Shown here: positions 18,217 to 27,365 of the stretch, piece after piece
Layout: every line of letters starts with the position of its first letter
How positions within the stretch are numbered: position 1 is the stretch's first letter
Origin: an uncultured Clostridia bacterium
Lineage (GTDB): Bacteria > Bacillota > Clostridia > Christensenellales > CALMFG01
Length of the DNA stretch: 34,443 nt
Direction of reading: 5' to 3'
Assembly (NCBI GenBank): GCA_937863465.1
Contig: CALMFG010000193.1
Location: forward strand, 1-34,443
Position numbers and translations under genes: made by a program
Notes under the pieces: generated by a model
What the model was told of the DNA's origin: nothing
Seen by the model: the letters and a program-made list of their open reading frames with translations, nothing else
Databases searched by the model: none

Positions 18217-18892
18217 CCCATTTTGTTCTGATGAACTCCGGCTTGGCCGGATTGGGTTCAATCTTTTCCCGCAGGCGGCGGATATGCACGTCCACGGTTC
18301 TTAGGTCGCCCAAATAGTCATAGCGCCAAATGGTTTCCAAGAGGTTTTCCCGGTCATAGACCTTGCCGGGGTTGGATATGAAAAGATGCAAAAGGTCAAA
18401 CTCTTTTGCCGTTAAGTTAATCTCTTTGCCGTCAATCTCCACACTGCGGTTGGTCAGGTTCACCGTCATGTTTCTGGCGGTAATGATCTTCGGGCTTTCG
18501 GTTTTCTGTTCGCGTTTGGATGCGTTTTCGGCACGCCGGAAAATGGTCTTGATTCGGGCTTTCAGTTCCAGCATATTGAACGGCTTGGTCAGGTAGTCAT
18601 CGGCGCCGTATTCCAGCCCCATGATCTTGTCCATGTCGTCGTCCTTGGCCGTCAGCATGATAATCGGCACGTCCGAAGCCTGACGTATCCGCTGGCAGAC
18701 TTCCCACCCGTCCACTTTGGGCAGCATGATATCCAGCAGAATCAAATCGTGGTTTTCGCTTTCAAACTTGCGTAAAGCTTCTTCTCCGTCGGTGGCTTCG
18801 TCAACCAAATAGCCTTCCTGCTGCTCCAGATTAAAGCGCAGGCCTTTGATTAAACTCGGTTCGTCATCCACGATCAATATCTTCTTACTCAA
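18188..18892 (-). CDS. OmpR/PhoB-family response regulator (TTG start)
   Basis: ILIVDDEPSLIKGL, LDIMLPKVDGWEV, LTAKDDD, GADDYLTKPF; C-terminal winged helix TVDVHIRRLREKIE...IRTKWGVGYYF. Confidence 0.95.
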   Translation of the reverse strand: MSKKILIVDDEPSLIKGLRFNLEQQEGYLVDEATDGEEALRKFESENHDLILLDIMLPKVDGWEVCQRIRQASDVPIIMLTAKDDDMDKIMGLEYGADDYLTKPFNMLELKARIKTIFRRAENASKREQKTESPKIITARNMTVNLTNRSVEIDGKEINLTAKEFDLLHLFISNPGKVYDRENLLETIWRYDYLGDLRTVDVHIRRLREKIEPNPAKPEFIRTKWGVGYYFSSK

Positions 18893-18978
18893 AACAAAAT
18901 TTCTCCCGTGCGCATCATTTAGAAAACTTCTTTTCGTTCCCGCTCGACGTCCTTCATGTTTTTGAGCATTGCTTTTAA

Positions 18979-19053
18979 TGGTACCACCTAGGGGAATCGA
19001 ACCCCTGATACCGCCGTGAGAGGGCAGCGTCCTAACCGCTAGACTAAGGTGGC
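18979..19053 (-). tRNA. tRNA-Glu (anticodon CTC), CCA encoded
   Basis: GCCACCTTAGTCTAGCGGTTAGGACGCTGCCCTCTCACGGCGGTATCAGGGGTTCGAATCCCCTAGGTGGTACCA folds as a cloverleaf; anticodon loop C-T-CTC-A-C. Confidence 0.95.
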
Positions 19054-19066
19054 GTGTACTTCGGTT

Positions 19067-19095
19067 ATTTTAACAGAAAAGAAATATAAATTCAA
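19067..19095 (-). promoter_or_regulatory. Promoter of tRNA-Glu
   Basis: TTGAAT - 17 bp - TAAAAT on the minus strand, ending about 13 bp upstream of the tRNA 5' end. Confidence 0.65.
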
Positions 19096-19205
19096 TCATT
19101 AATCATCGACTTTGAATAATTTCGCTATTCACAGGTTTGGGGCTGTTTTTTGGCGATTCTTGGCGATATAAACCAAAAAAATCGACGCATTTAACATTTT
19201 CTTAA

Positions 19206-19235
19206 TATACAAAACACATACTTTTAATATATAAT
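19206..19235 (+). promoter_or_regulatory. Candidate plus-strand promoter for an orphan small transcript
   Basis: TATACA - 18 bp - TATAAT. Confidence 0.4.
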
Positions 19236-19290
19236 GAACATGCAGAATCTGAATATGCGCCCACAATTTTTTCATTTTTTCTATATATTT

Positions 19291-19321
19291 TGGAAAGGCC
19301 CCGTGCCTTTCCACTTTTTTT
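19291..19321 (+). terminator. Strong plus-strand Rho-independent terminator with no upstream plus-strand gene
   Basis: TGGAAAGGC-cccgt-GCCTTTCCA followed by cTTTTTTTT; the nearest annotated plus-strand gene ends at 14290. Confidence 0.75.
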
Positions 19322-19958
19322 ACTGCGAAACAATGATCAGTGCGATGCCCGATTTCTGCAAAATGGTGACCTGATCCGCCTCGGCCGAATTGCTGACGCC
19401 GATTGGCCGGTCACGGTACAGGGTCAGTCCGTTTAGGGGATAAGCTAAGCCAGTCGATGCCGAGAAAGTACAACGTTTGGTGACCGAGAAAACCGAGACA
19501 TTTGCGCCCTTCGCGGCTGTAATCCGCGTCTTTTTTTGCGCCAGGAACACCCGCGTGGTGTCATCCGCCAGTTCGGCGCGCACACCCTGTTTTCTGGCGT
19601 ACAGCAGCAAAGCGATATTCGCGTATTGGTGATCCAGCCGTTTGCCCAGCGCGCCCAGAATCGTGATGGTTTTTGCGCCGCGCCGAATGGCCGCATCCAT
19701 GGCCAAGAGGGTATCCGTTTCGTCCTTATGCGTGTCGCTGACCTGAATGGCCGCCCTCCCGCCTTGATACGCCGCCAGAACATCCGGCGAAATCGAATCG
19801 AAATCCCCGACCAGCGTCAAATCGATGATGTCCAATCCAGTCAGCCCGTCGGCACCGCTGTCCGCCGCAATCACAAAATCCGCTTTCGCAATCTCGGTTT
19901 TTAAAAGGTCTGGCGCAGGCGGCGCACCGCCCGCCACAATCAGCGCGTGTTTCTTCAT
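19320..19958 (-). CDS. thiN: Thiamine pyrophosphokinase
   Basis: ADSGADGL, LVGDFDSI, KDETDTLLAMDAAIRRGAKTITILGALGKRLDHQYANI. Confidence 0.94.
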   Translation of the reverse strand: MKKHALIVAGGAPPAPDLLKTEIAKADFVIAADSGADGLTGLDIIDLTLVGDFDSISPDVLAAYQGGRAAIQVSDTHKDETDTLLAMDAAIRRGAKTITILGALGKRLDHQYANIALLLYARKQGVRAELADDTTRVFLAQKKTRITAAKGANVSVFSVTKRCTFSASTGLAYPLNGLTLYRDRPIGVSNSAEADQVTILQKSGIALIIVSQ

Positions 19959-19961
19959 CGC

Positions 19962-20612
19962 CTATTCGCCTTTGATTTTTTTCATCGCGGCCACCGGGTC
20001 GGACGCCTCAAACACCGCCGAGCCGGCCACCAGCACATCAAATCCATATGACGCCACCCTGTCGGCGTTTTCGGCAGTGATACCGCCGTCTATCTCTATT
20101 TCAAATGATAATCCTAATTTCTCTCTCAGCGCTTTGAGTTCGGCACCTTTTTCCAGCACGGCGGGAATCAGCTCCTGTCCGCCGTAGCCGGGGTATACGC
20201 TCATCAAGAGCACCATATCCACCTGGTCCAGCACATGCGTGATGGTCGAAATCGGCGTATCCGGGTTCAGCACGACGCCGGTCTTTTTATCTAAATCACG
20301 AATCATATGAAGCACAGCCGGCAGATCAGCGACCGCCTCCTGATGCACCTTGATTAAATCCGCCCCTGCGTCCGCAAACGCTTTGATATATTTTTCGGGG
20401 TTCACAATCATCAGATGCACATCAAACGGAATATCCGTATGTTGGGATATCCCCTTCAGGACAGGGATGCCAAACGAGATGTTCGGCACAAACACGCCGT
20501 CCATCACGTCGAAGTGCACGTAGTCCGCGCCGCCTTCGGCCATCATCCTGAACGCTTCTTTCAAACAAAAGAAATCCGCCGCCAATATGGAAGGCGCAAT
20601 TTTTCTTTTCAC
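19962..20612 (-). CDS. rpe: Ribulose-phosphate 3-epimerase
   Basis: IAPSILAADF, VHFDVMDGVFVPNISFG, VHLMIVNPEKYI, MSVYPGYGGQ, EIDGGIT, LVAGSAVF. Confidence 0.97.
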   Translation of the reverse strand: MKRKIAPSILAADFFCLKEAFRMMAEGGADYVHFDVMDGVFVPNISFGIPVLKGISQHTDIPFDVHLMIVNPEKYIKAFADAGADLIKVHQEAVADLPAVLHMIRDLDKKTGVVLNPDTPISTITHVLDQVDMVLLMSVYPGYGGQELIPAVLEKGAELKALREKLGLSFEIEIDGGITAENADRVASYGFDVLVAGSAVFEASDPVAAMKKIKGE

Positions 20613-20623
20613 TCTTTCTCTCC

Positions 20624-21493
20624 TTATCTTTCGCTGCCCAGCGTTTCAACCATCTGGATGTAGCGCTCGTATCTCGCCGGATTGATTTTTCCTTCGGCCA
20701 CCGCCTGCTTCACCGCGCATTTGGGTTCGCGGATATGCAGACAGGATGAGAATTTGCAGGTATGCAGAATTTCCCGCATCTCGGGGTAATGCCTTGAGAC
20801 TTCAGCCGGCGCCATCTCTTCGCTTTTTAAAAGGCTGAAGCCCGGCGTATCCACCACCATGCCGTTGACGCGGAACGGTCGTATCAGTTCGGCGTGGCGC
20901 GTGGTATGCTTTCCCCTGGCCGTCTTTTTGGAGAGCCCGCCGGTCTCGAGCTCCAGCTCGGAAAACAGCGCGTTCAGCAATGAGGATTTCCCCACCGCCG
21001 ACTGACCCGCAAAACAGGTGGTTTTTCCGCGCAGGCGTTTCTTGATTTCGGCCAGTCCTTCGCCGGTTTTGGCCGACGAGATCAGCACCTCATAATAGGG
21101 CCGGTATTGGGTAGCAATTTCCGTAATATCCGCGCTGTTGGTGAGGTCGCATTTATTGATGACCAGAATCGGTACGATATCGGCCATCTCCGCCGAGATA
21201 ATCAGTTTATCAATCAATAATAAATCCGGTTTCGGGTCCTTCACCGCCATGGTAATCATCACCTGATCCACATTGACCACCTGCGGTCGGGTCAGCTGAT
21301 TTTTGCGCGGAAGAATCTCCTCAATATACCCATCGCTGTCACCTTTTTGCGGAGTAAACGCAACAAAGTCGCCGGGCAATGGGGTGATATGATCATTTCG
21401 AAAGCGTCCGCGGGCCTTGCATTCATGAATGCGTTTCTGCTTGTCGTACACATAGTAGAACCCGCCGATACCTTTTAAAATCCTGCCTTCGAT
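20624..21493 (-). CDS. rsgA: Ribosome small subunit-dependent GTPase A; start probably ATC at 21493 (fallback GTG at 21451)
   Basis: GTPase motifs in circularly permuted order (NKCD, GQSAVGKSSLLN, DTPGF) and C-terminal Zn motif CKFSSCLHIREPKC; the conserved N-terminus IEGRILKGIGGFYYV lies upstream of the first canonical start codon. Confidence 0.92.
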   Translation of the reverse strand: MEGRILKGIGGFYYVYDKQKRIHECKARGRFRNDHITPLPGDFVAFTPQKGDSDGYIEEILPRKNQLTRPQVVNVDQVMITMAVKDPKPDLLLIDKLIISAEMADIVPILVINKCDLTNSADITEIATQYRPYYEVLISSAKTGEGLAEIKKRLRGKTTCFAGQSAVGKSSLLNALFSELELETGGLSKKTARGKHTTRHAELIRPFRVNGMVVDTPGFSLLKSEEMAPAEVSRHYPEMREILHTCKFSSCLHIREPKCAVKQAVAEGKINPARYERYIQMVETLGSER

Positions 21494-23370
21494 TACTCTT
21501 TCCTCCCCCAGTTTGTCACCTCGGCCGTATCCATCAACTCTTCGTTGACATACAACCGAACCACCTTTTCTTTCCCTTCAAAGCTGGTCAGCGGCACGGT
21601 GATGTTCTGCGCGCCTTTATCCATCTTGCTTTCCAGCATCACGTACTCAACCGGGCTATCCTCTTCGGCCAGCGTCACCCGCACCAGCGTGTCCGGCGTA
21701 TCGATGATAAACGAAAAATTCTCGGACGCCGTGAAGTTGACCGGGTAGGCGCCAATCCAGACGTAGATCGGGTTGGCGGTTTCCTCTTCGGTGTTTTTAT
21801 ACGGTGTCTGGTTTAAAACGACTCCGGCTTTTTTGTGCGCGCCGCCGTCTTCGCCCGGTTCCAGATAGGCAACGCAGGTTTCAAAATCCAGCTCGGCAAA
21901 AGCCGCTTTTACTTCATCAATCGTCATGCCGGTAAAATCCGGCACAACCGCTTTGGTTAAATCGATTGTTTTAGAAACGCTTAAGTTTACCGTTTCGCTT
22001 AGGGGCACCTGTGCATCCACTTCCGGGTCCTGCGCCACCACGTATCCCGCCGGCTGATCGGACGCCACATAGTCGATGTCGCCGACCACCAGTCCAAGCT
22101 CGGTGATGATGTCGCGCGCCTCCTCCAAAGTCTGGTTTAAAAGGCTCGGCATGGTCACCATCTCACTGCCTTGGGAAAAGGTCACTTCAATCGCCGTGTT
22201 CGCCTGCACCGTACTTCCCGCTTCAGGGTTCTGCTTCGTCGCCAGCCCCTCGGCCACATCCTGATTGTACTCATACAGCGGCGAAATCTTCAGCCCGTAC
22301 TGCGCCGCAGCATCCTTGGCTTCGGCCTCGGTCATCCGCATAAAGGAAGGCACGGTAATCGGGGCCGCCGGTGTGGCCTGGGCGTTGCTTCGGGTGCCAA
22401 ACACAGCCAGCATCAGGAGCACCAGCGCCACAATGATGGCCGCCGCACCGACGCCGACCAGACGCCAAACCAGGTGTTGATGGACTTTTTTCAGGTCTTC
22501 TTTGGTCGGAGCCAGCCGCTCGGGTTCCAGTTTGACATACTCGCCCGCCGGATGGTCAAAACAGAGTTTCAGGTCATCGGCAAAATCCTGCGCGGAATTG
22601 TAGCGCAATCGCTTGTTCTTGCGCGTGGCTTTCAGGACAATTTTATTCAACGCGTCGTTGATGCGGTCATTTCTTCGTTTGGGCTGGATGATGCGCTCGT
22701 TTAAGTGTTTCAGCGCGGTTTCGGTCGATGTCTCTCCCTCAAAAGGCAGTGTCCCCGTAATCATCTCATACAGCGAGATACCGAGTGCATAGACATCCGT
22801 CCGCCGGTCGGTTTTTTCGCCTTTTATCTGTTCGGGCGGAATATACTGCACCGAACCCACCACGATATTCTTCCGCGATTCCTTCTCCATCACCGCCGTG
22901 TTGCGCGCGATGCCGAAATCGGTGATTTTAACCTGCCCGTCCTTTTGAATCAGGATGTTGGCGGGTTTGATATCCCGGTGTACAAAGCCTTCCGCATGGG
23001 CATGGCTTAATGCGTTGCAAATGCTGATGGTGATTTCCACCGCGCGGTGCAGATCCAGCGCGCCGGTATCCTTAATCATCTGTTTCAGCGTCTGGCCCTC
23101 GATGTACTCCATCACCAGATAGTAGGAATCGTCGATGTTGCCCGCGTCCAGTACCTTGACGATATTGACATGTTCCAATGTCAGCGCGGCCTGCATTTCG
23201 GTTTCAAAGCGCTGGACAAAATCGCGGTTGCGCGAAACGCCCCGCTTCAGAATCTTGACCGCCACGATATTCTTGGTTCTCCGATCGACCGCGCGATAGA
23301 CTTTGGACGTACCGCCCGCATCCACCAGCTCTAAAATCTCATATCGATCATCGAGAATTCTGCCTTCCAT
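21493..23370 (-). CDS. prkC: PASTA-domain Ser/Thr protein kinase
   Basis: Kinase motifs AVKIL, HRDIKPANIL, DFGIAR, DVYALGISLYEM; TM VGVGAAAIIVALVLLMLAVFG; three PASTA-like repeats. Confidence 0.95.
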   Translation of the reverse strand: MEGRILDDRYEILELVDAGGTSKVYRAVDRRTKNIVAVKILKRGVSRNRDFVQRFETEMQAALTLEHVNIVKVLDAGNIDDSYYLVMEYIEGQTLKQMIKDTGALDLHRAVEITISICNALSHAHAEGFVHRDIKPANILIQKDGQVKITDFGIARNTAVMEKESRKNIVVGSVQYIPPEQIKGEKTDRRTDVYALGISLYEMITGTLPFEGETSTETALKHLNERIIQPKRRNDRINDALNKIVLKATRKNKRLRYNSAQDFADDLKLCFDHPAGEYVKLEPERLAPTKEDLKKVHQHLVWRLVGVGAAAIIVALVLLMLAVFGTRSNAQATPAAPITVPSFMRMTEAEAKDAAAQYGLKISPLYEYNQDVAEGLATKQNPEAGSTVQANTAIEVTFSQGSEMVTMPSLLNQTLEEARDIITELGLVVGDIDYVASDQPAGYVVAQDPEVDAQVPLSETVNLSVSKTIDLTKAVVPDFTGMTIDEVKAAFAELDFETCVAYLEPGEDGGAHKKAGVVLNQTPYKNTEEETANPIYVWIGAYPVNFTASENFSFIIDTPDTLVRVTLAEEDSPVEYVMLESKMDKGAQNITVPLTSFEGKEKVVRLYVNEELMDTAEVTNWGRKE

Positions 23371-23384
23371 CCCGCTTCTTTCCC

Positions 23385-24104
23385 CTAAATCGCCTTAGCG
23401 ACGATGATGGTGATATTGTCCGTGCCCCCGTGCTTTAAGGCTTCGGTCTGCAAAAGAAAAGTCAGCGCCTTCACCTCGCTGTCCGAAGATAGCACCGCTG
23501 CGATTTTCCCGTCAGCGACGTGCGACGTTAAGCCGTCTGTGCACAGCATCAGCTTGTCGCCCGCTGAAATGTTGACTTTAAACGTATCCACGATGACCCG
23601 TTTGGACGTGCCGACCGCGCGCGTAATCAGGTTGCGACGCGGATGGGTTCTGGCCTCTTCGGGCAGAATCACCTTTCTATCCACCAGCTGCTGAACATAG
23701 GAATGATCTTTGGTGACCTGATGCAATTCCCCCCGGCTGAAAAGATAGGCGCGGCTGTCCCCCACATTGGCGATGTACACGTCCTCTCCCATGACCAGCG
23801 CCGCTGTCACCGTGGTGCCCATGCCCCGATTTTTCTGCACATTGTTCGCGCTGAAATGAATCTCACGGTTGGCGTAGCAGATGGCCGACCGCAGCGCGTC
23901 CTCCGGATTCTCCGCGCCGTGCTGTTCAATATATTCCCGGATGCAGTGAATCGCCATGGCGCTGGCCACTTCTCCGGCGTTATGTCCGCCCATTCCGTCG
24001 GCCACAATCAGCAAATCAAAAGAATCCTTTTTTTCTGCCAAAAAGGAGTCTTCGTTGATTTGACGTATGTGTCCCAAATGAGTGGTTTTGCCGATATCGA
24101 TCAA
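23385..24104 (-). CDS. stp: PP2C-family Ser/Thr phosphatase
   Basis: RQINEDSF, VADGMGGHNAGEVAS, NVGDSRAYL, LCTDGLTSHV, GGTDNITIIV. Confidence 0.95.
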   Translation of the reverse strand: MIDIGKTTHLGHIRQINEDSFLAEKKDSFDLLIVADGMGGHNAGEVASAMAIHCIREYIEQHGAENPEDALRSAICYANREIHFSANNVQKNRGMGTTVTAALVMGEDVYIANVGDSRAYLFSRGELHQVTKDHSYVQQLVDRKVILPEEARTHPRRNLITRAVGTSKRVIVDTFKVNISAGDKLMLCTDGLTSHVADGKIAAVLSSDSEVKALTFLLQTEALKHGGTDNITIIVAKAI

Positions 24105-24110
24105 CTGTCG

Positions 24111-25148
24111 TTATTTCCCTTGTTTACTATTCATATGTTTCAGCCGAAGCTGTCCGCATGCCCCGTCAATGTCGTCCCCGCTGGTTTTGCGTACGGTGGC
24201 GCCCACCTTGTTCTTCTCCAGCGTCTGACGAAAAGCCTCCACCGCCGCTTTATTTGGTGCTTTAAAATCCCCGCCGACCGCGTTATAGGGGATGAGGTTA
24301 ACGTGGCAGTTAAAACCCCGAAGCCTTCCGGCCAGTTCCGCGGCGTTTTCCGCCGAAGCGTTGATGCCGTCGATTAAGACATACTCTATTATAACCCGAC
24401 GCCCTGTTTTATTAAAGTAGTATTTGGCCGCGTCCAACACCTCGCCCATGGTGTAGGTCTTGGCGATGGGCATTATCTGCCTGCGTATCGCATCGTTCGG
24501 CGCGTGCAGAGAGATGGCCAGCGTGGCTGGCAGACCTTCGTCCGCAAAGGCGATAATGCCCGGCACCAGCCCGCAGGTGGAAAGCGATATGGAGCGCATG
24601 CCGATATTGAGTCCTTTCGGGTGGTTGACCAGCTTTAAAAACTTCACGACATTGTCATAGTTGTCAAACGGTTCGCCCATGCCCATCAGCACCAGATTGT
24701 TCACCGTGTTTCCGTCGGTGACCGCCGCCAGCACTTCGGCCAGGATCTCGCCCGCCAGAAGATTCCGCTGGAGCCCCAAGGCCCCCGACGCGCAAAAAGC
24801 GCAGGCCATTCGGCATCCCGCCTGCGTGGAGATGCACAGCGTATTGCCGTAGGACTGCTTCATCAGCACGGCCTCCACGCTGACCCCGTCGGCAAAGCCC
24901 AGCAGATACTTGGTTGTGCCGTCCTTTGATACCTGCCTGTTTAGAATCTCGGCATACCCTTCGGTGGTTTCGGCTTTCAGGCGCGTCAAAAAGCTCTCCG
25001 GCAGATTGCGCATACCCGAAAAAGGCACGCCCTTGTTCAGCCAAAGATACAGCTGTTCGGCGCGAAACTTTTTTTCGCCGAGTTTGAGAACAAGGTCGGT
25101 CAGCTCTTCCAACGATAGGTTTAAGAGGGGTTTCGTTTGGCTTTGCAT
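24111..25148 (-). CDS. rlmN: Dual-specificity 23S rRNA/tRNA adenine-C2 methyltransferase
   Basis: Radical SAM CRMACAFCASG; NLVLMGMGEPFDNYDNV; ISLSTCGLVPGI; SLHAPND; RKTSGDDIDGACGQLR. Confidence 0.96.
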   Translation of the reverse strand: MQSQTKPLLNLSLEELTDLVLKLGEKKFRAEQLYLWLNKGVPFSGMRNLPESFLTRLKAETTEGYAEILNRQVSKDGTTKYLLGFADGVSVEAVLMKQSYGNTLCISTQAGCRMACAFCASGALGLQRNLLAGEILAEVLAAVTDGNTVNNLVLMGMGEPFDNYDNVVKFLKLVNHPKGLNIGMRSISLSTCGLVPGIIAFADEGLPATLAISLHAPNDAIRRQIMPIAKTYTMGEVLDAAKYYFNKTGRRVIIEYVLIDGINASAENAAELAGRLRGFNCHVNLIPYNAVGGDFKAPNKAAVEAFRQTLEKNKVGATVRKTSGDDIDGACGQLRLKHMNSKQGK

Positions 25149-26449
25149 ATAAAAAATCCGTCCATATGGCTGATATGCGGAAACAGCTGGATTCCGTGCG
25201 TTTTCTTCACGTAATCCATGCCCTTCGGCATATCCATTTTCTGTTCGATAAAGTCTTTGTTCTTCTTGAAAAACCAGGTCAGGTCGCTCTCGTCCCGCGT
25301 GATGGAACAGGTCGTTATCATCAGTGTTCCATTCGGCTTCACGTAATTCTTTGCCGCGTTGATGATGCTCTTTTGTAAGGCGGCCAGACTCACGATGCCT
25401 TCCTTGGTTTTGCCGATGCGCACATCCGCCTTCTTGTAGGCCAGCCCCAGCGATGAGCAGGGCAGGTCCAGAAATACGAGGTCGAACACACCGACCAGCG
25501 ATTCGTCATACTCGGCGGCGTCCTTCACCTCGGCCGAAACGTTGGTGCATTGAAGACGCGCCATGTTTTTTTCAATCAACTCCACGCGATGCGGATGGAT
25601 ATCCCAGGCCGCGATACGGCCGGTGTTCTCCATCATCGCCGAGAGGTAAGCGGTCTTGCCGCCCGGCGCGGCACAGGCGTCCAGCACGCGCATGTCCTTT
25701 TCGGCGCCAGCCAAACGGACGCACAGCATGCTGGCCTGACCCATGACGGTCAGTTCGCCGCTGTTATAGCCTTGGCTGTCCGCGATGCCGCCAAATCCGG
25801 TCACGTTTGCGCCGTCCTCAAACATCCCGTCGGGTGATATCGTGAGACCCTGTTTGATGCAGTTCTTCAGAATGGTTTGGGTGTCTCCCGCCAGCGTATT
25901 TAGCCGCACATGCGTCTGGTCGTGATCGGGCGTATAGGTGAAAAGCGACAATGCGAAATTCTCGCCGTATTCTTCTATGATCTCATCAATCAACCATTCG
26001 GGGTATCCGGTGAACACCCGCAGGTATCCTCTAATATCGGTTTTGGGGTCGGGGTACACCACATCGTCCTTGGTCGCAATCATCCGGCGCAGTACCGCGT
26101 TGACAAACCCCGCCAGCTGACCTTTCCCAATGGCCTTGGTCAAGTTCACCGCCTCAAAGACCACCGCGCGAAAAGGCGTACTCATAAACAGCGCCTCGCA
26201 TGTGGCCATGCGCAAAACCAGCCGTACCGAACCGTGGACGCGTTTGTCGCCAATGAGAGGTTCCAAAATGTAATCGATCTGGTTTAGGTGCTCCAGTGTG
26301 GTGTTGGTCAGCCGCGTGACCAGCGCCATGTCCTGCGGGCTTAAGCCCTTCACGTCTTTAAGCGCGATATTTAAAAATGCGCCGTCGTTTAACACTTTTT
26401 TCAGCACGCCGTGCGCATCGTATCTGGCCGTTCTATTCAAAGCAGTCAC
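25121..26449 (-). CDS. rsmB: 16S rRNA (cytosine-C5) methyltransferase
   Basis: N-terminal NusB-like region; VLDACAAPGGKTAYL, DLPCSSLGL, ITTCSITRDE. Confidence 0.95.
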   Translation of the reverse strand: MTALNRTARYDAHGVLKKVLNDGAFLNIALKDVKGLSPQDMALVTRLTNTTLEHLNQIDYILEPLIGDKRVHGSVRLVLRMATCEALFMSTPFRAVVFEAVNLTKAIGKGQLAGFVNAVLRRMIATKDDVVYPDPKTDIRGYLRVFTGYPEWLIDEIIEEYGENFALSLFTYTPDHDQTHVRLNTLAGDTQTILKNCIKQGLTISPDGMFEDGANVTGFGGIADSQGYNSGELTVMGQASMLCVRLAGAEKDMRVLDACAAPGGKTAYLSAMMENTGRIAAWDIHPHRVELIEKNMARLQCTNVSAEVKDAAEYDESLVGVFDLVFLDLPCSSLGLAYKKADVRIGKTKEGIVSLAALQKSIINAAKNYVKPNGTLMITTCSITRDESDLTWFFKKNKDFIEQKMDMPKGMDYVKKTHGIQLFPHISHMDGFFICKAKRNPS

Positions 26450-27365
26450 CCGCCGCGATGGGTTTCCCCAGAAGCGAAGCCTTGGCGTCCATCGCCTTGC
26501 CGCCCGGATATTGAATCTGTACCGCTTCCACCGCCCCGTCGCCAGTTTTGATGATCAGCCCTTGCTTGGGGTCGGCCGCAAGTACCTCTCCGGGTTTCCC
26601 TTCTGTTGCGGTTTCGGATATTTTAAGCGAAATCAGCTTGATCTCTTCACCGTTTAAGGACGCATAGCACCGCATGATGGGACATAGCGCCCGCACACGA
26701 TCCACGAGCTGTCTGGAAGTCTGACCGAAATCCAGCTTAGCCATCTCCTTATGAAGCATCGGATAATAGGAAGCGTCCTCTTCCTTCTGCGGCGTGCGCG
26801 TCAAAGTGCCGCTTTCCATCGCCTCCAGCGTGTCCTTCAGCACATCCGCACCTAAAATCGCCAGCCGCTCATAAAGCTCGCCGCCGGTCTCATCTTTTCC
26901 GATGGGCACGGCGCGCTTTAACAGCATATCGCCGGTGTCCAGCCCCACGTCAGTGAACATGGTGGTGATGCCGGTGGATGTTTCGCCGTTGATGATGACC
27001 CACTGGATGGGCGCGGCGCCGCGGTACTTGGGCAGCAGCGACGCATGCACGTTGATACAGCCAAGTTTCGGCGCGTCCAAAACTTCTTTCGACAGAATCT
27101 GCCCGTATGCGGCCGTCACCATCAGGTCAAGGTTTAGGTCCTTTATCTGCTGCACCGCTTCCGGGCTCTTAATCTTCTCAAACTGAAAAACAGGCAAGCC
27201 CAAACCGAGCGCGGTCTCCTTAACAGGTGAAAAGGACACATGGTGTCCTCTGCCGCTCTTTCTGTCCGGCTGGCAGAACACGCCAGCCACGGTATAGCCT
27301 TCGCCCGCCAGCATCTTTAAGCTGGGCACGGCAAAGTCGGGTGTGCCAAAAAAGCCTATTCTCAT
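26433..27365 (-). CDS. fmt: Methionyl-tRNA formyltransferase
   Basis: FFGTPDFAVPSLKML, INVHASLLPKYRGAAPIQW, TDVGLDTGDML. Confidence 0.97.
   Translation of the reverse strand: MRIGFFGTPDFAVPSLKMLAGEGYTVAGVFCQPDRKSGRGHHVSFSPVKETALGLGLPVFQFEKIKSPEAVQQIKDLNLDLMVTAAYGQILSKEVLDAPKLGCINVHASLLPKYRGAAPIQWVIINGETSTGITTMFTDVGLDTGDMLLKRAVPIGKDETGGELYERLAILGADVLKDTLEAMESGTLTRTPQKEEDASYYPMLHKEMAKLDFGQTSRQLVDRVRALCPIMRCYASLNGEEIKLISLKISETATEGKPGEVLAADPKQGLIIKTGDGAVEAVQIQYPGGKAMDAKASLLGKPIAAGDCFE

Noticed and set aside
18919-18969. 16-codon ORF (MLKNMKDVERERKEVF) between tRNA-Glu and the response regulator
   Set aside because: No Shine-Dalgarno before its ATG and too short to support without conservation data.
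19129-19314. 61-aa minus-strand ORF downstream of thiN
   Set aside because: AT-rich intergenic DNA, low-complexity sequence, no RBS; it overlaps the orphan promoter/terminator elements.
22171-22704. 177-aa plus-strand ORF
   Set aside because: Antisense to the PASTA kinase; composition consistent with a shadow ORF.
23643-24377. 244-aa plus-strand ORF
   Set aside because: Antisense across the PP2C phosphatase and rlmN, spanning a real gene junction; no motifs.
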